Positions 7,115 through 16,089 are shown, counted from the stretch's first letter. The stretch: 64,000 nucleotides of DNA from Mucilaginibacter rivuli (GCF_019391655.1 NZ_JAHXPQ010000003.1:310001-374000); one strand, 5' to 3'. Made by a program: numbers and translations. The notes: a model not told the origin generated them from the letters alone.

Positions 7115-8233
7115 ATGACCGTTAGCGAAGTAAAAAGTAAAACCGATAAAAAAGCATTCCTGGATGTAGCCCGTGAGCTCTATAAAAATGATGATGTATG
7201 GGTTTGCCCGCTCGATAATGATATTGAGGCCGTGTTTGACCCGGCTAAAAACAGTTTCCACAAACACGGGCAAATTACCCGTTGGGTATTGCGCGATGAT
7301 AGCGGCAAGATGGCAGGCCGTGTAGCCGCTTTTATCAACGATGAAAAGGCTTATAAGACAGAAGTCCCCACGGGCGGCATGGGCTTTTTTGAATGTATTA
7401 ATGATGAAAAAGCAGCTTTTTTATTATTTGATACGGCTAAAGCATGGTTGCAGGCCAAAGGTATGGAAGCCATGGACGGCCCCATAAACTTTGGTGAAAA
7501 CGATAAATTCTGGGGCTTGCTGGTTGAGGGTTTTACACACCCGAGTTACGGCATGAACTATAATCCACCATACTATAAGGCTTTTTTTGATAACTATGGC
7601 TTTAAAACCGAGTATCAGCAAATAACCAACCACCTGCAGGTATACAACCCCTTCCCCGAAAGGTTTACCAAAATTGCGGAATGGGTAGCCAAAAAGCCGG
7701 GCTATGAGTTTAAGCACCTGGAGGCTAAAAAGATAGCGCAGTTTGCCGAAGACTTTATGGAGATCTACAACGATGCCTGGAAAGACTTTGAAAACTTTGT
7801 CCCTATTACCCGCGACGTAATAATGGAGAGCTTTAAACAAATGCAAACCATTATGGACGAGAACCTGATATGGTTTGCGTATGTGAATGGCGAGCCGGCC
7901 TCATTCGTTATTATTTTGCCCGATGCCAACCAAATGATAAAACCGCTTAAGGGCAAGCTTGACCTGATAGGCAAGCTTAAATTTTTATATTATCGTTGGA
8001 AAGGCGTATCGCGCATGAGGGCCATTGTAATGGGAACGAAAGAGAAGTTTCAAAAACACGGGCTGGAATCGGCAATGTTTATTAAGCTGAAAGAATATAC
8101 CTATCCCCTGAATCAATATTTTGAGCTCGAGCTATCATGGGTTGGTGATTTTAATGATAAGATGCTGGCCATACACGAAGCTACCGGGGCAACCTTCGGT
8201 AAGAAGCACTTAACGATGCGAAAGGTATTTTGA
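7115..8233 (+). CDS. GNAT-like acyltransferase-fold protein
   Basis: 372 residues, cytosolic. The N-terminal third (FLDVARELYKNDDVWVCPL, then ITRWVLRDDSGKMAGRVAAF) and the C-terminal third (IVMGTKEKFQKHGLESAMF) resemble a tandem GNAT-fold family that is widespread in Bacteroidetes and has no assigned substrate. The GRVAAF strand and the KHGLESAM helix look like the acetyl-CoA-binding core in degenerate form. It follows a terminator, so it is transcribed separately. Acyl transfer to an amine or lipid is possible but unproven. Confidence 0.75.
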   Translation: MTVSEVKSKTDKKAFLDVARELYKNDDVWVCPLDNDIEAVFDPAKNSFHKHGQITRWVLRDDSGKMAGRVAAFINDEKAYKTEVPTGGMGFFECINDEKAAFLLFDTAKAWLQAKGMEAMDGPINFGENDKFWGLLVEGFTHPSYGMNYNPPYYKAFFDNYGFKTEYQQITNHLQVYNPFPERFTKIAEWVAKKPGYEFKHLEAKKIAQFAEDFMEIYNDAWKDFENFVPITRDVIMESFKQMQTIMDENLIWFAYVNGEPASFVIILPDANQMIKPLKGKLDLIGKLKFLYYRWKGVSRMRAIVMGTKEKFQKHGLESAMFIKLKEYTYPLNQYFELELSWVGDFNDKMLAIHEATGATFGKKHLTMRKVF

Positions 8234-8236
8234 ACA

Positions 8237-8269
8237 AAAAAGCGATGGATTTAATACCCATCGCTTTTT
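8237..8269. terminator. bidirectional terminator between convergent genes
   Basis: AAAAAGCGATGG (8237-8248) pairs perfectly with CCATCGCTTTTT (8258-8269) around a 9-base loop. A/T runs on both sides allow function for the GNAT-like gene and for the XRE gene. Confidence 0.9.
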
Positions 8270-8274
8270 ATATA

Positions 8275-8616
8275 TTATGCAGTAACTTTATTTAAACGCA
8301 GTTCTTCGTAAAGTTCTATCACCTTTTTTTGCAGGTCTATCACTTCCGTTTCGCGGTCGCTTAATTTTTTGATTACGGTATCCAGTTCAGAGTTGTACTT
8401 GTTTTCCTGTTCAAGATCATTGAAAGTGAGCAATTGCACGACAGACATTTCGAACAAGATTGATATTTGCTCCAGGCGCGATAAATTGATATCGGTAATG
8501 CCTGTTTCAATTTTAGAAAAAGCCGGAATTGAAATGTCTAAACGTTTTGCAACATCTTCCTGGCTCCATCCCCTTTGGTGGCGGAGAAGCCTGATTTTTT
8601 TACCAAGTGTTTTCAT
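8275..8616 (-). CDS. XRE-family transcriptional regulator
   Basis: 113 residues. Residues 5-62 form an HTH_3/Cro-type domain (IRLLRHQRGWSQEDVAKRLD, then IPAFSKIETG). The C-terminal part (about 75-108) is a heptad-like charged helix (IKKLSDRETEVIDLQKKVIE) and probably a dimerisation coiled coil. It is a common chromosomal Bacteroidetes regulator type and need not be phage-derived. No operator or target is evident; it is followed by a bidirectional terminator and lies about 80 bases from the end of mpl. Confidence 0.88.
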   Translation of the reverse strand: MKTLGKKIRLLRHQRGWSQEDVAKRLDISIPAFSKIETGITDINLSRLEQISILFEMSVVQLLTFNDLEQENKYNSELDTVIKKLSDRETEVIDLQKKVIELYEELRLNKVTA

Positions 8617-8697
8617 GCATATAATTAATTAAGGATTAGGGTCTTGCTACTGGCTTATAAAGTTAGGATATTTTTTTAATTAAAAAGCGTGTATTTT

Positions 8698-10065
8698 TTA
8701 AGTCTTTTGTAATAATTTTTCCGTTAGCTTCCCCAAATCAATCCCGCCAAAGTTACCTGAGCTCATTAAAAGCAGGTTTGCGTTGCTAATATCAATATTT
8801 TCAAGGTATTTTAATAATTCGGCTGATTGATTGAACATAATCATATCGCTTCTCAAAAATGCTTGCTTTACCGTTTCGGCCGGGTATGGTTCCATCTTCT
8901 TTTGCTCAAAAGTATGCTTATCAATAAATACGATAGCGTCATCGGCAATATCCATGGTACCTGCATACTCGCTTAAAAAATCTTTATTCAGGCTGCTGAA
9001 GGTGTGCAGCTCTATGAGTGCGATCAGTTTCCTGCCCGGAAATTGTGTTTTTACAGCATGTATGGTAGCCGTTAGCTTTGATGGCGAATGGGCAAAATCT
9101 TTGTAAATGTTACCTGTTGGGGTATGTGCCAATACCTCCAGTCTGCGTGCAGCACCTTTAAACGTGCTGATGGCTTTATAAAAAGCATTAGTCTCAACAC
9201 CTAACTGCTCGCAAATTAAACGGGCGGCTTCGGCATTCATCAGGTTATGGTCGCCGAAGATCTGTAATGGGTATTTAGTTCCATCGGCAGCTATCAGGCT
9301 GGTTACGCCGTGATCAATTTCATGCAACGGTAAATTATAGGGGATTTTTTTAATGTCGCCAATTTTTTGCTCCACTACTCTTTTCAATACTTTATCTGCC
9401 GCGCAATACGCTACGGTGCCACCGGGTTGTATGGTATCTAAAAATATGCTGAACTGTTGTGTATACCCCTCAAATGTTGGGAATACGTTGATATGATCCC
9501 AGGCTATACCACTTAATACCGCGATGTTGGCTTTATATAAATGAAATTTAGGGCGTCTGTCAATCGGCGAAGCCAGGTACTCATCCCCTTCAATAACAAT
9601 AACAGGGGCTTCGGCGGTAAGCTTAACCATTGTATCAAAACCCTCAAGCTGAGCGCCTACCATGTAATCAAAATCTAGACCGGCGGCTTTTAAAACATGC
9701 AATATCATGCTGGTAATGGTTGTTTTACCATGGCTGCCGCCTATAACCACACGTATTTTATCTTTACTTTGCTCATAAATATATTCGGGGTACGAGTATA
9801 TTTTGAGGCCAAGTTGCTGCGCTTTTAATAATTCGGGATTATCTATGCGGGCATGCATACCCAAAATGATGGCATCAATATCCGTGGTTACCTTTTCGGG
9901 ATACCAGCCGTTTTGCCGGGGTAAGATACCGTGTTTTGACAGGCGCGATACAGAAGGCTCAAACAACACATCATCAGAGCCACTTACCGCGAACCCTTTT
10001 TTGTGCAGCGCAATAGCGAGGTTATGCATTGCGCTCCCGCCGATAGCTATAAAATGTACCCTCAT
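8698..10065 (-). CDS. mpl: Mpl-type UDP-N-acetylmuramate:tripeptide ligase
   Basis: 455 residues. This Mur-ligase-family enzyme re-attaches recycled L-Ala-gamma-D-Glu-meso-DAP to UDP-MurNAc using ATP, in peptidoglycan recycling. The Rossmann-like N terminus is VHFIAIGGSAMHNLA, the ATP P-loop is GSHGKTT (110-116), and downstream Mur motifs include EGDEYLAS and FGDHNLMNAEAA. The C-terminal domain has KDFAHSPSKL, with the position used for the peptide carboxylate. MurC is the alternative, but the 'GGSAM' start and the YMVGAQLEGF segment favour Mpl. Confidence 0.9.
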   Translation of the reverse strand: MRVHFIAIGGSAMHNLAIALHKKGFAVSGSDDVLFEPSVSRLSKHGILPRQNGWYPEKVTTDIDAIILGMHARIDNPELLKAQQLGLKIYSYPEYIYEQSKDKIRVVIGGSHGKTTITSMILHVLKAAGLDFDYMVGAQLEGFDTMVKLTAEAPVIVIEGDEYLASPIDRRPKFHLYKANIAVLSGIAWDHINVFPTFEGYTQQFSIFLDTIQPGGTVAYCAADKVLKRVVEQKIGDIKKIPYNLPLHEIDHGVTSLIAADGTKYPLQIFGDHNLMNAEAARLICEQLGVETNAFYKAISTFKGAARRLEVLAHTPTGNIYKDFAHSPSKLTATIHAVKTQFPGRKLIALIELHTFSSLNKDFLSEYAGTMDIADDAIVFIDKHTFEQKKMEPYPAETVKQAFLRSDMIMFNQSAELLKYLENIDISNANLLLMSSGNFGGIDLGKLTEKLLQKT

Positions 10066-10191
10066 TTAAGTTTATTAGCTTTTAAGCAAATATTGAAGTA
10101 CAAATAAACAAAATTGCCTTGTAAATTAGTTATAAGATGTAACTATTGTTTTGAACATTGAAAAATGTGGAAAACTATAGGCAACAGCCTG

Positions 10192-11028
10192 TTACTTTAC
10201 AAACTTTGTGGCAACCCAATCCTTGTCTTTTTTGTGCGCAACATACTTAAGGCCATATTTAGCAGCTTCAGTGGTAATAATGTCAAGATCAGGCGACTCA
10301 TAAAATCCGCTGAAATAGATCTCGCCGCCGGGTTTCAATACCCGTGCATAGCAATCCATCTGGTCAATTAATATATTGCGGTTAATATTGGCCAGTATAA
10401 TATCATATTTATCAGCAGGTATGGCTTCTTTTGAGCCACAAAGGGGTATAATATTGGTAATATTGTTCAGTTCTGAATTTTCGATGGTGCTATCGTAGCA
10501 TACATCATCATAATCAATAGCCGTAGCCTGCTTCGCTCCCATTTTTAATGCGAGGATAGCTAGAATGCCTGTACCACAGCCCATATCCAGTACATTCTTT
10601 CCGGTAAAATCAGTTTCGAGCATCCATTGCATTACCATGGCTGTGGTTTGATGATGCCCTGTGCCAAATGCCATTTTAGGATCTATCACGATCTCGTATT
10701 CAAACTCCGGCTTTGGTTGGTGAAAGGTTGCACGGACGTAGATCTTATCCAAAACCTTAATCGGTTCAAAATTACTTTCCCATACCTCGTTCCAGTTTTT
10801 TTGTGGGATGAGCGCTGGCTTGTACGAGAATCTGAACATTGCCGCGTAAGGCTCCAGTACTTCATCCAAAGCCTCGAGGAAGAAACCATCTTCGGGGATG
10901 TAAGCTTTAAAGCCGCCTTCCGTTTCTTCAAAGGTATCAAAGCCAAACTCAGCCAAAGCGTTAATGAGCAGGTCTTGCTGGTAATCTTCGGTGGTTTGGA
11001 GGCTGAATTGGAGTTCGTAATAGTTCAT
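10192..11028 (-). CDS. prmA: ribosomal protein L11 methyltransferase
   Basis: 278 residues. PrmA trimethylates L11 using S-adenosylmethionine. The substrate-recognition domain is at about 1-75, the FGTGHHQTT motif at 121-129, the SAM-binding motif I at 147-158 (LDMGCGTGILAI) and the catalytic-site DIILANINRN motif further on. The start ATG at 11028 lies 18 bases from the end of the upstream membrane-protein gene (stop at 11047), so the two are probably co-transcribed. Confidence 0.95.
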   Translation of the reverse strand: MNYYELQFSLQTTEDYQQDLLINALAEFGFDTFEETEGGFKAYIPEDGFFLEALDEVLEPYAAMFRFSYKPALIPQKNWNEVWESNFEPIKVLDKIYVRATFHQPKPEFEYEIVIDPKMAFGTGHHQTTAMVMQWMLETDFTGKNVLDMGCGTGILAILALKMGAKQATAIDYDDVCYDSTIENSELNNITNIIPLCGSKEAIPADKYDIILANINRNILIDQMDCYARVLKPGGEIYFSGFYESPDLDIITTEAAKYGLKYVAHKKDKDWVATKFVK

Positions 11029-11046
11029 TTTGTATAGTAGTAAGTA

Positions 11047-11505
11047 TCAGGTATCAAGGCCTTCTTTGGGTGGTTCTGCTTTTTGGATGGCGCTTAGCAA
11101 TGTCAGTACGGTTATATCTATCAGCCAGAATGCCAGTTGGATGATGGTAATGGTAAATATTGAATTTTGCAGCCCGACAGCACCGGTAGCTTCATCCCAA
11201 ATGGCATAACTAATGCCTGCAGCTATAACGATGCAAAATAATATGAGCAAGCTAAATAATATAACTTTGCGTACCCAATCCCCGGCAAGGGCCTTGTTCC
11301 ACAACGGTACAATAATGAGGTATTGCATAATAACCGCGATAATAAACAGTACAGGCATCATGTGGCGGTAATAAAAAATGAGGCTGTGCAGTAAATTACC
11401 ATCGCCGCCATCAACATCGCGGTATTGCTTCGCGATAAGCGAAAACACCAGCATAGGGATGAATGACGGCAGAAGTATTTTCAGTAATTTAATGAACGCT
11501 TTCAT
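11047..11505 (-). CDS. small integral membrane protein, unknown function
   Basis: 152 residues with four hydrophobic segments (about 9-23, 48-72, 82-104 and 116-140), so a four-helix inner-membrane protein is likely. I recognise no family. It precedes prmA closely on the same strand. The C terminus is hydrophilic (IQKAEPPKEGLDT). Confidence 0.7.
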   Translation of the reverse strand: MKAFIKLLKILLPSFIPMLVFSLIAKQYRDVDGGDGNLLHSLIFYYRHMMPVLFIIAVIMQYLIIVPLWNKALAGDWVRKVILFSLLILFCIVIAAGISYAIWDEATGAVGLQNSIFTITIIQLAFWLIDITVLTLLSAIQKAEPPKEGLDT

Positions 11506-11564
11506 TTAATTCGTGTCAGTTTCTTGATGGTGACAACACCAGCAAGGGCGATTTTGTTATTAAC

Positions 11565-11648
11565 CGTTATTGTGAGGTACGAAGCAGTCCTAAACTATGC
11601 ATCTTGCAAACTGTTCTATCGAAGATTGCTTCGTGCCTCGCAATGACG
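11565..11648. repeat. 84-bp inverted-repeat element, family A (copy 2, inverted)
   Basis: The reverse complement begins CGTCATTGCGAGGCACGAAG, then AGCAATCTTCGATAG, and later AGTTTAGGACTGCTTCG. It matches copies at 3447 and 26898 in arms and conserved inner blocks, but its centre is about 13 bases shorter. Confidence 0.85.
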
Positions 11649-11660
11649 TGGTGTTTAAGC

Positions 11661-12425
11661 TTAATTAAACGCCTTTAAAATATCCACAAAATCGCGTGCT
11701 TTTAGCGATGCGCCGCCGATGAGGCCACCATCGATATCATGTTTAGCGAATAATTCGTGGGCGTTTTTAGGGTTACAACTGCCACCGTACAATATGGTGA
11801 TGCCATCGGCAACAGCCTTACCGTATTTAGCTGCTATTTCTTTGCGGATAAAGGCGTGGATCTCTTGTGCCTGATCTGCGCTGGCAGTTACGCCCGTACC
11901 TATTGCCCAAACCGGCTCGTATGCCAAAATAAGTTTGCTAAAATCGGCCGCAGACAGGTGGAACACAGATTCAACCAGCTGCTTTTTTATTACATCAAAA
12001 TGCTTGTGGCTTTCGCGCTCTTTCAGCGTTTCGCCTATGCAATATATGGGGGTAAGATGGTGAGCCAAAGCGATATCTACTTTTTTGGTTAGTAGGGCGC
12101 CATCTTCGGCAAAATACTGGCGTCGCTCCGAATGGCCCAGTATAACATACTCTGCACCAACCGAGTGAATCATTTTAGCTGATATTTCGCCGGTAAAAGC
12201 TCCAGCTTCTGCATGGTGAGCATTTTGTGCACCTACAGATACTTTCTCCGTATCTATAACCAGGTTGGCTAATGCATGTAAATGAATATACGGACTGCAT
12301 ATAATGGCCTCTTGCTTGCCTGTAACTTCTTGTTTAATTAAGGTTACAATTTCGTTAAAAAGGTTTAGTCCCTCGAAATAATCAAGATTCATTTTCCAGT
12401 TTCCGGCTACAATTTTTGTTCTCAT
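11661..12425 (-). CDS. tpiA: triose-phosphate isomerase
   Basis: 254 residues, normal length. It interconverts glyceraldehyde-3-phosphate and dihydroxyacetone phosphate. The catalytic residues are visible: K11 in AGNWKMN, H98 in LGHSERR and E170 in AYEPVWAIGTG. The phosphate-binding GGASL loop is near the C terminus. The gene stands 24 bases downstream of the glmU-like gene on the same strand and so is likely co-transcribed with it. A family A repeat follows its 3' end. Confidence 0.97.
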   Translation of the reverse strand: MRTKIVAGNWKMNLDYFEGLNLFNEIVTLIKQEVTGKQEAIICSPYIHLHALANLVIDTEKVSVGAQNAHHAEAGAFTGEISAKMIHSVGAEYVILGHSERRQYFAEDGALLTKKVDIALAHHLTPIYCIGETLKERESHKHFDVIKKQLVESVFHLSAADFSKLILAYEPVWAIGTGVTASADQAQEIHAFIRKEIAAKYGKAVADGITILYGGSCNPKNAHELFAKHDIDGGLIGGASLKARDFVDILKAFN

Positions 12426-12449
12426 GATGGGTAAGGTTTAAGGTAGATG

Positions 12450-13637
12450 TTAAAATCGTCTGTATAGTTTTGTTAATTCAAATACGGTTTGGAGGATGGC
12501 TTTTTCGTTAGCATCAAACTCGCGGCCTTCGCGGCGGTCGTACACGCGCTGGGCTGTTTCCATCATTTTATCAAGCTGGTACAATTCCATGTGGTTTTTG
12601 CCCCCCCAGCCAAAATCGGGGATAAAATTGGGCGGGTACCCGCCACCAAAAACATTGGCCCCCACGCCTACCACTGTACCGGTATTAAACATGGTATTGA
12701 TGCCGCATTTGGCATGATCGGCCATGATGAGGCCACAAAACTGCAGGCCCGTTTTACGAAAATGCTGCGTGGCGTAATCCCACAGCTTTACTTCGGTATA
12801 ATTGTTCTTCAGGTTGGAGTTATTGGTATCGGCCCCTATGTTGCACCACTCGCCAAGTACGGAGTTACCTAAGTAACCTTCGTGCCCTTTTGATGAGTAT
12901 CCCCACAGCACGGCATTGTTTACCTCGCCGCCAACACGACAAAACGGACCAATGGTAGTACCGCTGTATATTTTAGATCCCATTTTCACCTGCGAATTAT
13001 CGCAGAGCGCAAATGAGCCGCGAATAGCGCTGGCTTCCCATACCTGCGAGTTTTTGCCCAGGTATATGGGGCCAATGGTGGTATTAAATATAGAGCAATC
13101 TGCCGTGGCGCCTTCTTCCACAAAAATATCATCGCCCATGATGGTATTGGTGCTGCTGATACCGGCACTGCTGCGGCCTTTGGTTACGAGGGTAAAATCC
13201 TTACGGATCTCAGCCGGGTTATGTTTAAAAATATCTTCGGGGTATTTAATCGATATAAAATTACCGCTGTAATTTACCGGTTTATAGTCCGACAGGTTAT
13301 TCGCGTCAAAGCTTTTGGCATCTGTTCCGTTTAGTTTTACGGCAATGAATAGGCCATCTTTTATCAAAGCTTCGTTACCATGCAGTTTTTCGATAGCCTC
13401 CAGCAGATCATCATCCGGGCAAACCGAACCATTGATAAACAGGTTGCGCTCTTCGATATGAATAGGAAACTTGCCTTGTAAATAAGCTTGTGTGTGGAAC
13501 GAATGACTTAAACTTAACCGCTTGGTCCATTTTTCGGCAATGGTAAGTATGCCTATGCGCATATCGGCTACAGGACGGGTAAAACTAAGCGGCTGTAAGG
13601 TTTGGTGCGCGTTATCGTCGAAAAGGATGATTGCCAT
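12450..13637 (-). CDS. Bacteroidetes-type GlmU (UDP-GlcNAc diphosphorylase / GlcN-1-P acetyltransferase)
   Basis: 395 residues. The N-terminal half is a diverged nucleotidyltransferase (MAIILFDDNAHQTLQPLSFT, then TRPVADMRIGILTIAEKW). The C-terminal half is a left-handed hexapeptide beta-helix (NSQVWEASAIRG, VGGEVNNAVLWGYSSKGHEG). This matches the alternative bacterial GlmU family that replaces classical GlmU in Bacteroidetes and supplies UDP-GlcNAc for peptidoglycan. A -7-like box lies on the minus strand at 13642-13649, so the transcript may be leaderless or the gene may be read through from rpmE. No classical GlmU motif LPGD or similar is obvious. Confidence 0.85.
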   Translation of the reverse strand: MAIILFDDNAHQTLQPLSFTRPVADMRIGILTIAEKWTKRLSLSHSFHTQAYLQGKFPIHIEERNLFINGSVCPDDDLLEAIEKLHGNEALIKDGLFIAVKLNGTDAKSFDANNLSDYKPVNYSGNFISIKYPEDIFKHNPAEIRKDFTLVTKGRSSAGISSTNTIMGDDIFVEEGATADCSIFNTTIGPIYLGKNSQVWEASAIRGSFALCDNSQVKMGSKIYSGTTIGPFCRVGGEVNNAVLWGYSSKGHEGYLGNSVLGEWCNIGADTNNSNLKNNYTEVKLWDYATQHFRKTGLQFCGLIMADHAKCGINTMFNTGTVVGVGANVFGGGYPPNFIPDFGWGGKNHMELYQLDKMMETAQRVYDRREGREFDANEKAILQTVFELTKLYRRF

Positions 13638-13652
13638 GGCGCAAAAATAAAA

Positions 13653-13680
13653 AAAGTCCCGACTGGTAAGCCGGGACTTT
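13653..13680 (-). terminator. rho-independent terminator of rpmE
   Basis: On the minus strand AAAGTCCCG pairs with CGGGACTTT around a 10-base loop, followed by a T-rich tract. It separates rpmE from the glmU-like gene. Confidence 0.85.
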
Positions 13681-13703
13681 GAAATATTATTTTGTACAGC
13701 CGC

Positions 13704-13949
13704 TTAGCGGTTGTAACGGTTTTTGAATTTATCGATACGGCCGGCAGTATCTACCAGTTTCATCTTACCTGTATAGAACGGGTGCGAAGTGTGCGAAATC
13801 TCTAATTTTATCAATGGATATTCGTTACCATCTTCCCATTTAATGGATTCTTTGGTTTCGATACAAGATTTAGTTACAAAAGCGTAATCGTTTGATAAGT
13901 CTTTAAATACAACTAATCTATAATTTTTTGGATGCAGGTCTTTCTTCAT
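13704..13949 (-). CDS. rpmE2: 50S ribosomal protein L31, type B
   Basis: 81 residues from [15 protein letters not shown]; an upstream in-frame ATG at 13970 would add seven residues (MKGKIKT) and falls within the presumed leader. L31 bridges the two ribosomal subunits. The type B form lacks the CxxC zinc ribbon, and only one cysteine is present (SCIETKESI). Other signatures are [20 protein letters not shown]. The promoter is at 13979-14009 with an 18-bp palindrome just upstream of it. Confidence 0.95.
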   Translation of the reverse strand: MKKDLHPKNYRLVVFKDLSNDYAFVTKSCIETKESIKWEDGNEYPLIKLEISHTSHPFYTGKMKLVDTAGRIDKFKNRYNR

Positions 13950-13978
13950 TGTCTTAATCTTTCCTTTCAAAAGAGGCG

Positions 13979-14009
13979 CAAATATAGTGTTTTGTTTTAC
14001 AAGTGTAAA
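13979..14009 (-). promoter_or_regulatory. promoter of rpmE
   Basis: On the minus strand TATATTTG (13986-13979) is a perfect -7 box and TTTA (14009-14006) lies 19 bp upstream as a -33 match of three in four bases. The transcription start would be about 24 bases before the chosen ATG. Confidence 0.6.
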
Positions 14010-14015
14010 GTAAAA

Positions 14016-14033
14016 GTGTAAAATATTTTACAC
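14016..14033. promoter_or_regulatory. 18-bp perfect palindrome upstream of rpmE promoter
   Basis: GTGTAAAATATTTTACAC is fully self-complementary and sits 7 bp upstream of the rpmE -33 element. That is an operator-like position. Its flanks (AAGTGTAAAGTAAA and CATGTAAAAT) repeat the same word, so it may instead be part of a word array. Confidence 0.5.
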
Positions 14034-14077
14034 CATGTAAAATGGAAGATTAAAAAAGGAAGATGTGGTTGTTTTAT

Positions 14078-14188
14078 GCTGCGTTCTCTGTGGTTTTCTC
14101 TCAGTGCACTTCGTGGTTAAAATTGGTCTGTTATATTTCTTAACCACAGAGTTAACAGAGGTTCCACAGAGAGCACAGAAAAAACAGC
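14078..14188. repeat. 111-bp inverted-repeat element (TTAACCACAGAG family)
   Basis: The left arm reads GCTGCGTTCTCTGTGG through CGTGGTTAA, and the right arm TTAACCACAGAG through GAGCACAG and AAAACAGC, forming an imperfect hairpin of about 45 bp. Each arm itself contains repeated CACAGAG words. No ORF. Confidence 0.75.
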
Positions 14189-14210
14189 ATTATTAACTCA
14201 AGAACGATTT

Positions 14211-14310
14211 GGGAGTTGCCTGCGGCCCGGGCTATCCGTTGCAAGTCCTCATTCGGCTGATAGAAGCCTCATTCCGGGCTTTCCACTGCTATCCCTAACT
14301 CGGCATCGGG
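14211..14310. repeat. about 100-bp intergenic repeat, family B (copy 2)
   Basis: It matches 4541-4636 through the shared blocks CTGCGGCCC, GCTATCCGTT, CAAGTCCTCA, GCTGATAGAAGC and CCGGGCTTTCCACTGCTATC. Confidence 0.85.
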
Positions 14311-14329
14311 ATAATAATAAATCCGAAAT

Positions 14330-14351
14330 CGAACATCCGAAATCTGAAATT
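14330..14351. repeat. word array (ATCCGAAATC words)
   Basis: Two to three copies of (A)TCCGAAATCGAAC / ATCCGAAATCTGAAAT lie directly before the end of the methylmalonyl-CoA epimerase gene. The same word is used in the arrays at 16090-16262 and 38608-38640. Together with the elements at 14016, 14078 and 14211 it accounts for most of the 400-base gap between rpmE and this gene. Confidence 0.65.
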
Positions 14352-14353
14352 AT

Positions 14354-14761
14354 CTACTCATTAACACTCTGACAGAGTTCAATCAACACCCCATTCGTCC
14401 CCTTCGGGTGTACAAAGCAAACCAGTTTATTGTCGGCACCGCGCTTGGGTTCCTCATTCAATAAAATAAAACCTTCAGCTTTGAGGCGGGCCATTTCGGC
14501 ATGGATATCGATTACGTCGAAAGCGATGTGGTGGATACCCTCGCCCTTTTTTTCAATAAATTTAGCAATGGCGCTATCGGCCGATGTGGCTTCGAGCAGT
14601 TCAATTTTATTGGGGCCCGTTTGCAAAAAAGCCGTTGTTACATGCTCGCTGGCCACACTTTCAGTTTTATAAACTTTGGTTTTCAGCAGCGCCTCGTAAA
14701 TGGTGGTAGCGGCGGTTATGTCTTTTACGGCAATGCCTATGTGCTCTATCTTATTCATCAC
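14354..14761 (-). CDS. mce: methylmalonyl-CoA epimerase
   Basis: 135 residues, a VOC-superfamily metalloenzyme that epimerises (R)- and (S)-methylmalonyl-CoA in propionate metabolism. The N-terminal betaalphabetabetabeta unit has the metal histidine in KIEHIGIAVKD, and the second half has GIHHIAFDVIDI and a C-terminal GVLIELCQ with the ligand glutamate. The first two codons are both ATG, so the start is 14761 or 14758. It is divergent from iscS, and word arrays lie at its 3' end. The mutase genes are not in the window. Confidence 0.9.
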   Translation of the reverse strand: MMNKIEHIGIAVKDITAATTIYEALLKTKVYKTESVASEHVTTAFLQTGPNKIELLEATSADSAIAKFIEKKGEGIHHIAFDVIDIHAEMARLKAEGFILLNEEPKRGADNKLVCFVHPKGTNGVLIELCQSVNE

Positions 14762-14876
14762 CCAAATATTGCAAATTAATGACTACCCTGATCACATTTC
14801 TGGCTTGTTTATAACAATTTTAAATAAAAGTATTCTGTATATTTGCAGTGTTATTTATAATAATGCTTAAAAAGCT

Positions 14877-16088
14877 ATGAATCTTCCAATATATTTAGAC
14901 AATAATGCCACTACACCCATGGATCCAAGGGTGCTTGAAGCAATGCTGCCTTACTTTACCAATAAGTTTGGTAATGCTGCAAGCCGTAACCACCCTTTTG
15001 GCTGGGTAGCCGAAGAAGCTGTTGATTATGCCCGTGAGCAGGTTGCCAAACTGATTGGCGCCAACGAAAAAGAGATCATCTTCACATCAGGCGCTACCGA
15101 AAGTGATAACTTAGGTATTAAAGGCGTTTTTGAAATGTATAAAGAAAAAGGTAATCATATCATTACCTGTACTACCGAACATAAGGCTGTTTTAGATACC
15201 TGCAAGCACCTCGAAAAACAAGGCGCGCGTGTTACTTATTTGCCTGTACAAAGCGATGGTTTATTAGACCTTGCCCTGTTAGAGCAACACATGACCAACG
15301 AAACCATTTTGGTTTGTATTATGTATGGCAATAACGAAATAGGCGTTATTCAGCCGGTTAAAGAAATTGCTGCTATAGCCCATAAATTTGGCGCTTTGTT
15401 TATGACAGACGCTACTCAGGCCGTTGGTAAAATACCTGTTGACGTTATTAAAGACGGCATTGATATTTTAGCAATGAGCGCTCACAAAATGTACGGCCCT
15501 AAAGGTATTGGCGCGTTATACGTTCGCCGTAAAAACCCAAGGGTTAAAGTTACCGCCCAGATGGACGGTGGCGGCCATGAACGCGGTATGCGCTCGGGTA
15601 CGTTAAATGTACCGGGCATTGTTGGTTTAGGCAAAGCCTGCGAATTGTGTTTACAGGATATGGAAGCCGATACCATCCGTTTATCTGCTTTGCGCGATAA
15701 ATTAGAAGCTGCGCTTACCGTAATGGAAGAAAGCTATGTAAACGGTAACGTAAACCACCGTTTGCCGCATGTAGCCAATATATCATTCAAATATGTTGAG
15801 GGCGAAGGTTTGATGATGGCGATGAAAGACTTGGCCGTATCATCGGGCTCGGCTTGTACTTCGGCATCTTTGGAGCCATCGTACGTACTGAAAAGCTTAG
15901 GCTTATCGGATGACCTGGCACACTCTTCTATCCGTTTTGGCCTTGGTCGTTTTACTACCGAAGAGGAAGTTGACTACGCCGTTAAAGTAACTATGGACGC
16001 GGTTAACCACCTGCGCGAACTAAGCCCGCTATGGGAAATGTTTAAAGAAGGCATTGACCTGGATTCGATAGAGTGGGCAGAACATTAA
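14877..16088 (+). CDS. iscS: cysteine desulfurase
   Basis: 403 residues. IscS removes sulfur from cysteine with pyridoxal phosphate and passes it to IscU. PLP contacts are visible: H102 in TTEHKAV and the Schiff-base lysine K204 in [11 protein letters not shown]. The mobile-loop persulfide cysteine is C327 in [22 protein letters not shown] -7 box lies at 14838-14845. The operon continues with iscU and iscA, but the gaps are unusually long (183 and 194 bases) and repeat-filled, and no hscA, hscB or fdx gene is present. Confidence 0.97.
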   Translation: MNLPIYLDNNATTPMDPRVLEAMLPYFTNKFGNAASRNHPFGWVAEEAVDYAREQVAKLIGANEKEIIFTSGATESDNLGIKGVFEMYKEKGNHIITCTTEHKAVLDTCKHLEKQGARVTYLPVQSDGLLDLALLEQHMTNETILVCIMYGNNEIGVIQPVKEIAAIAHKFGALFMTDATQAVGKIPVDVIKDGIDILAMSAHKMYGPKGIGALYVRRKNPRVKVTAQMDGGGHERGMRSGTLNVPGIVGLGKACELCLQDMEADTIRLSALRDKLEAALTVMEESYVNGNVNHRLPHVANISFKYVEGEGLMMAMKDLAVSSGSACTSASLEPSYVLKSLGLSDDLAHSSIRFGLGRFTTEEEVDYAVKVTMDAVNHLRELSPLWEMFKEGIDLDSIEWAEH

Positions 16089-16089
16089 G

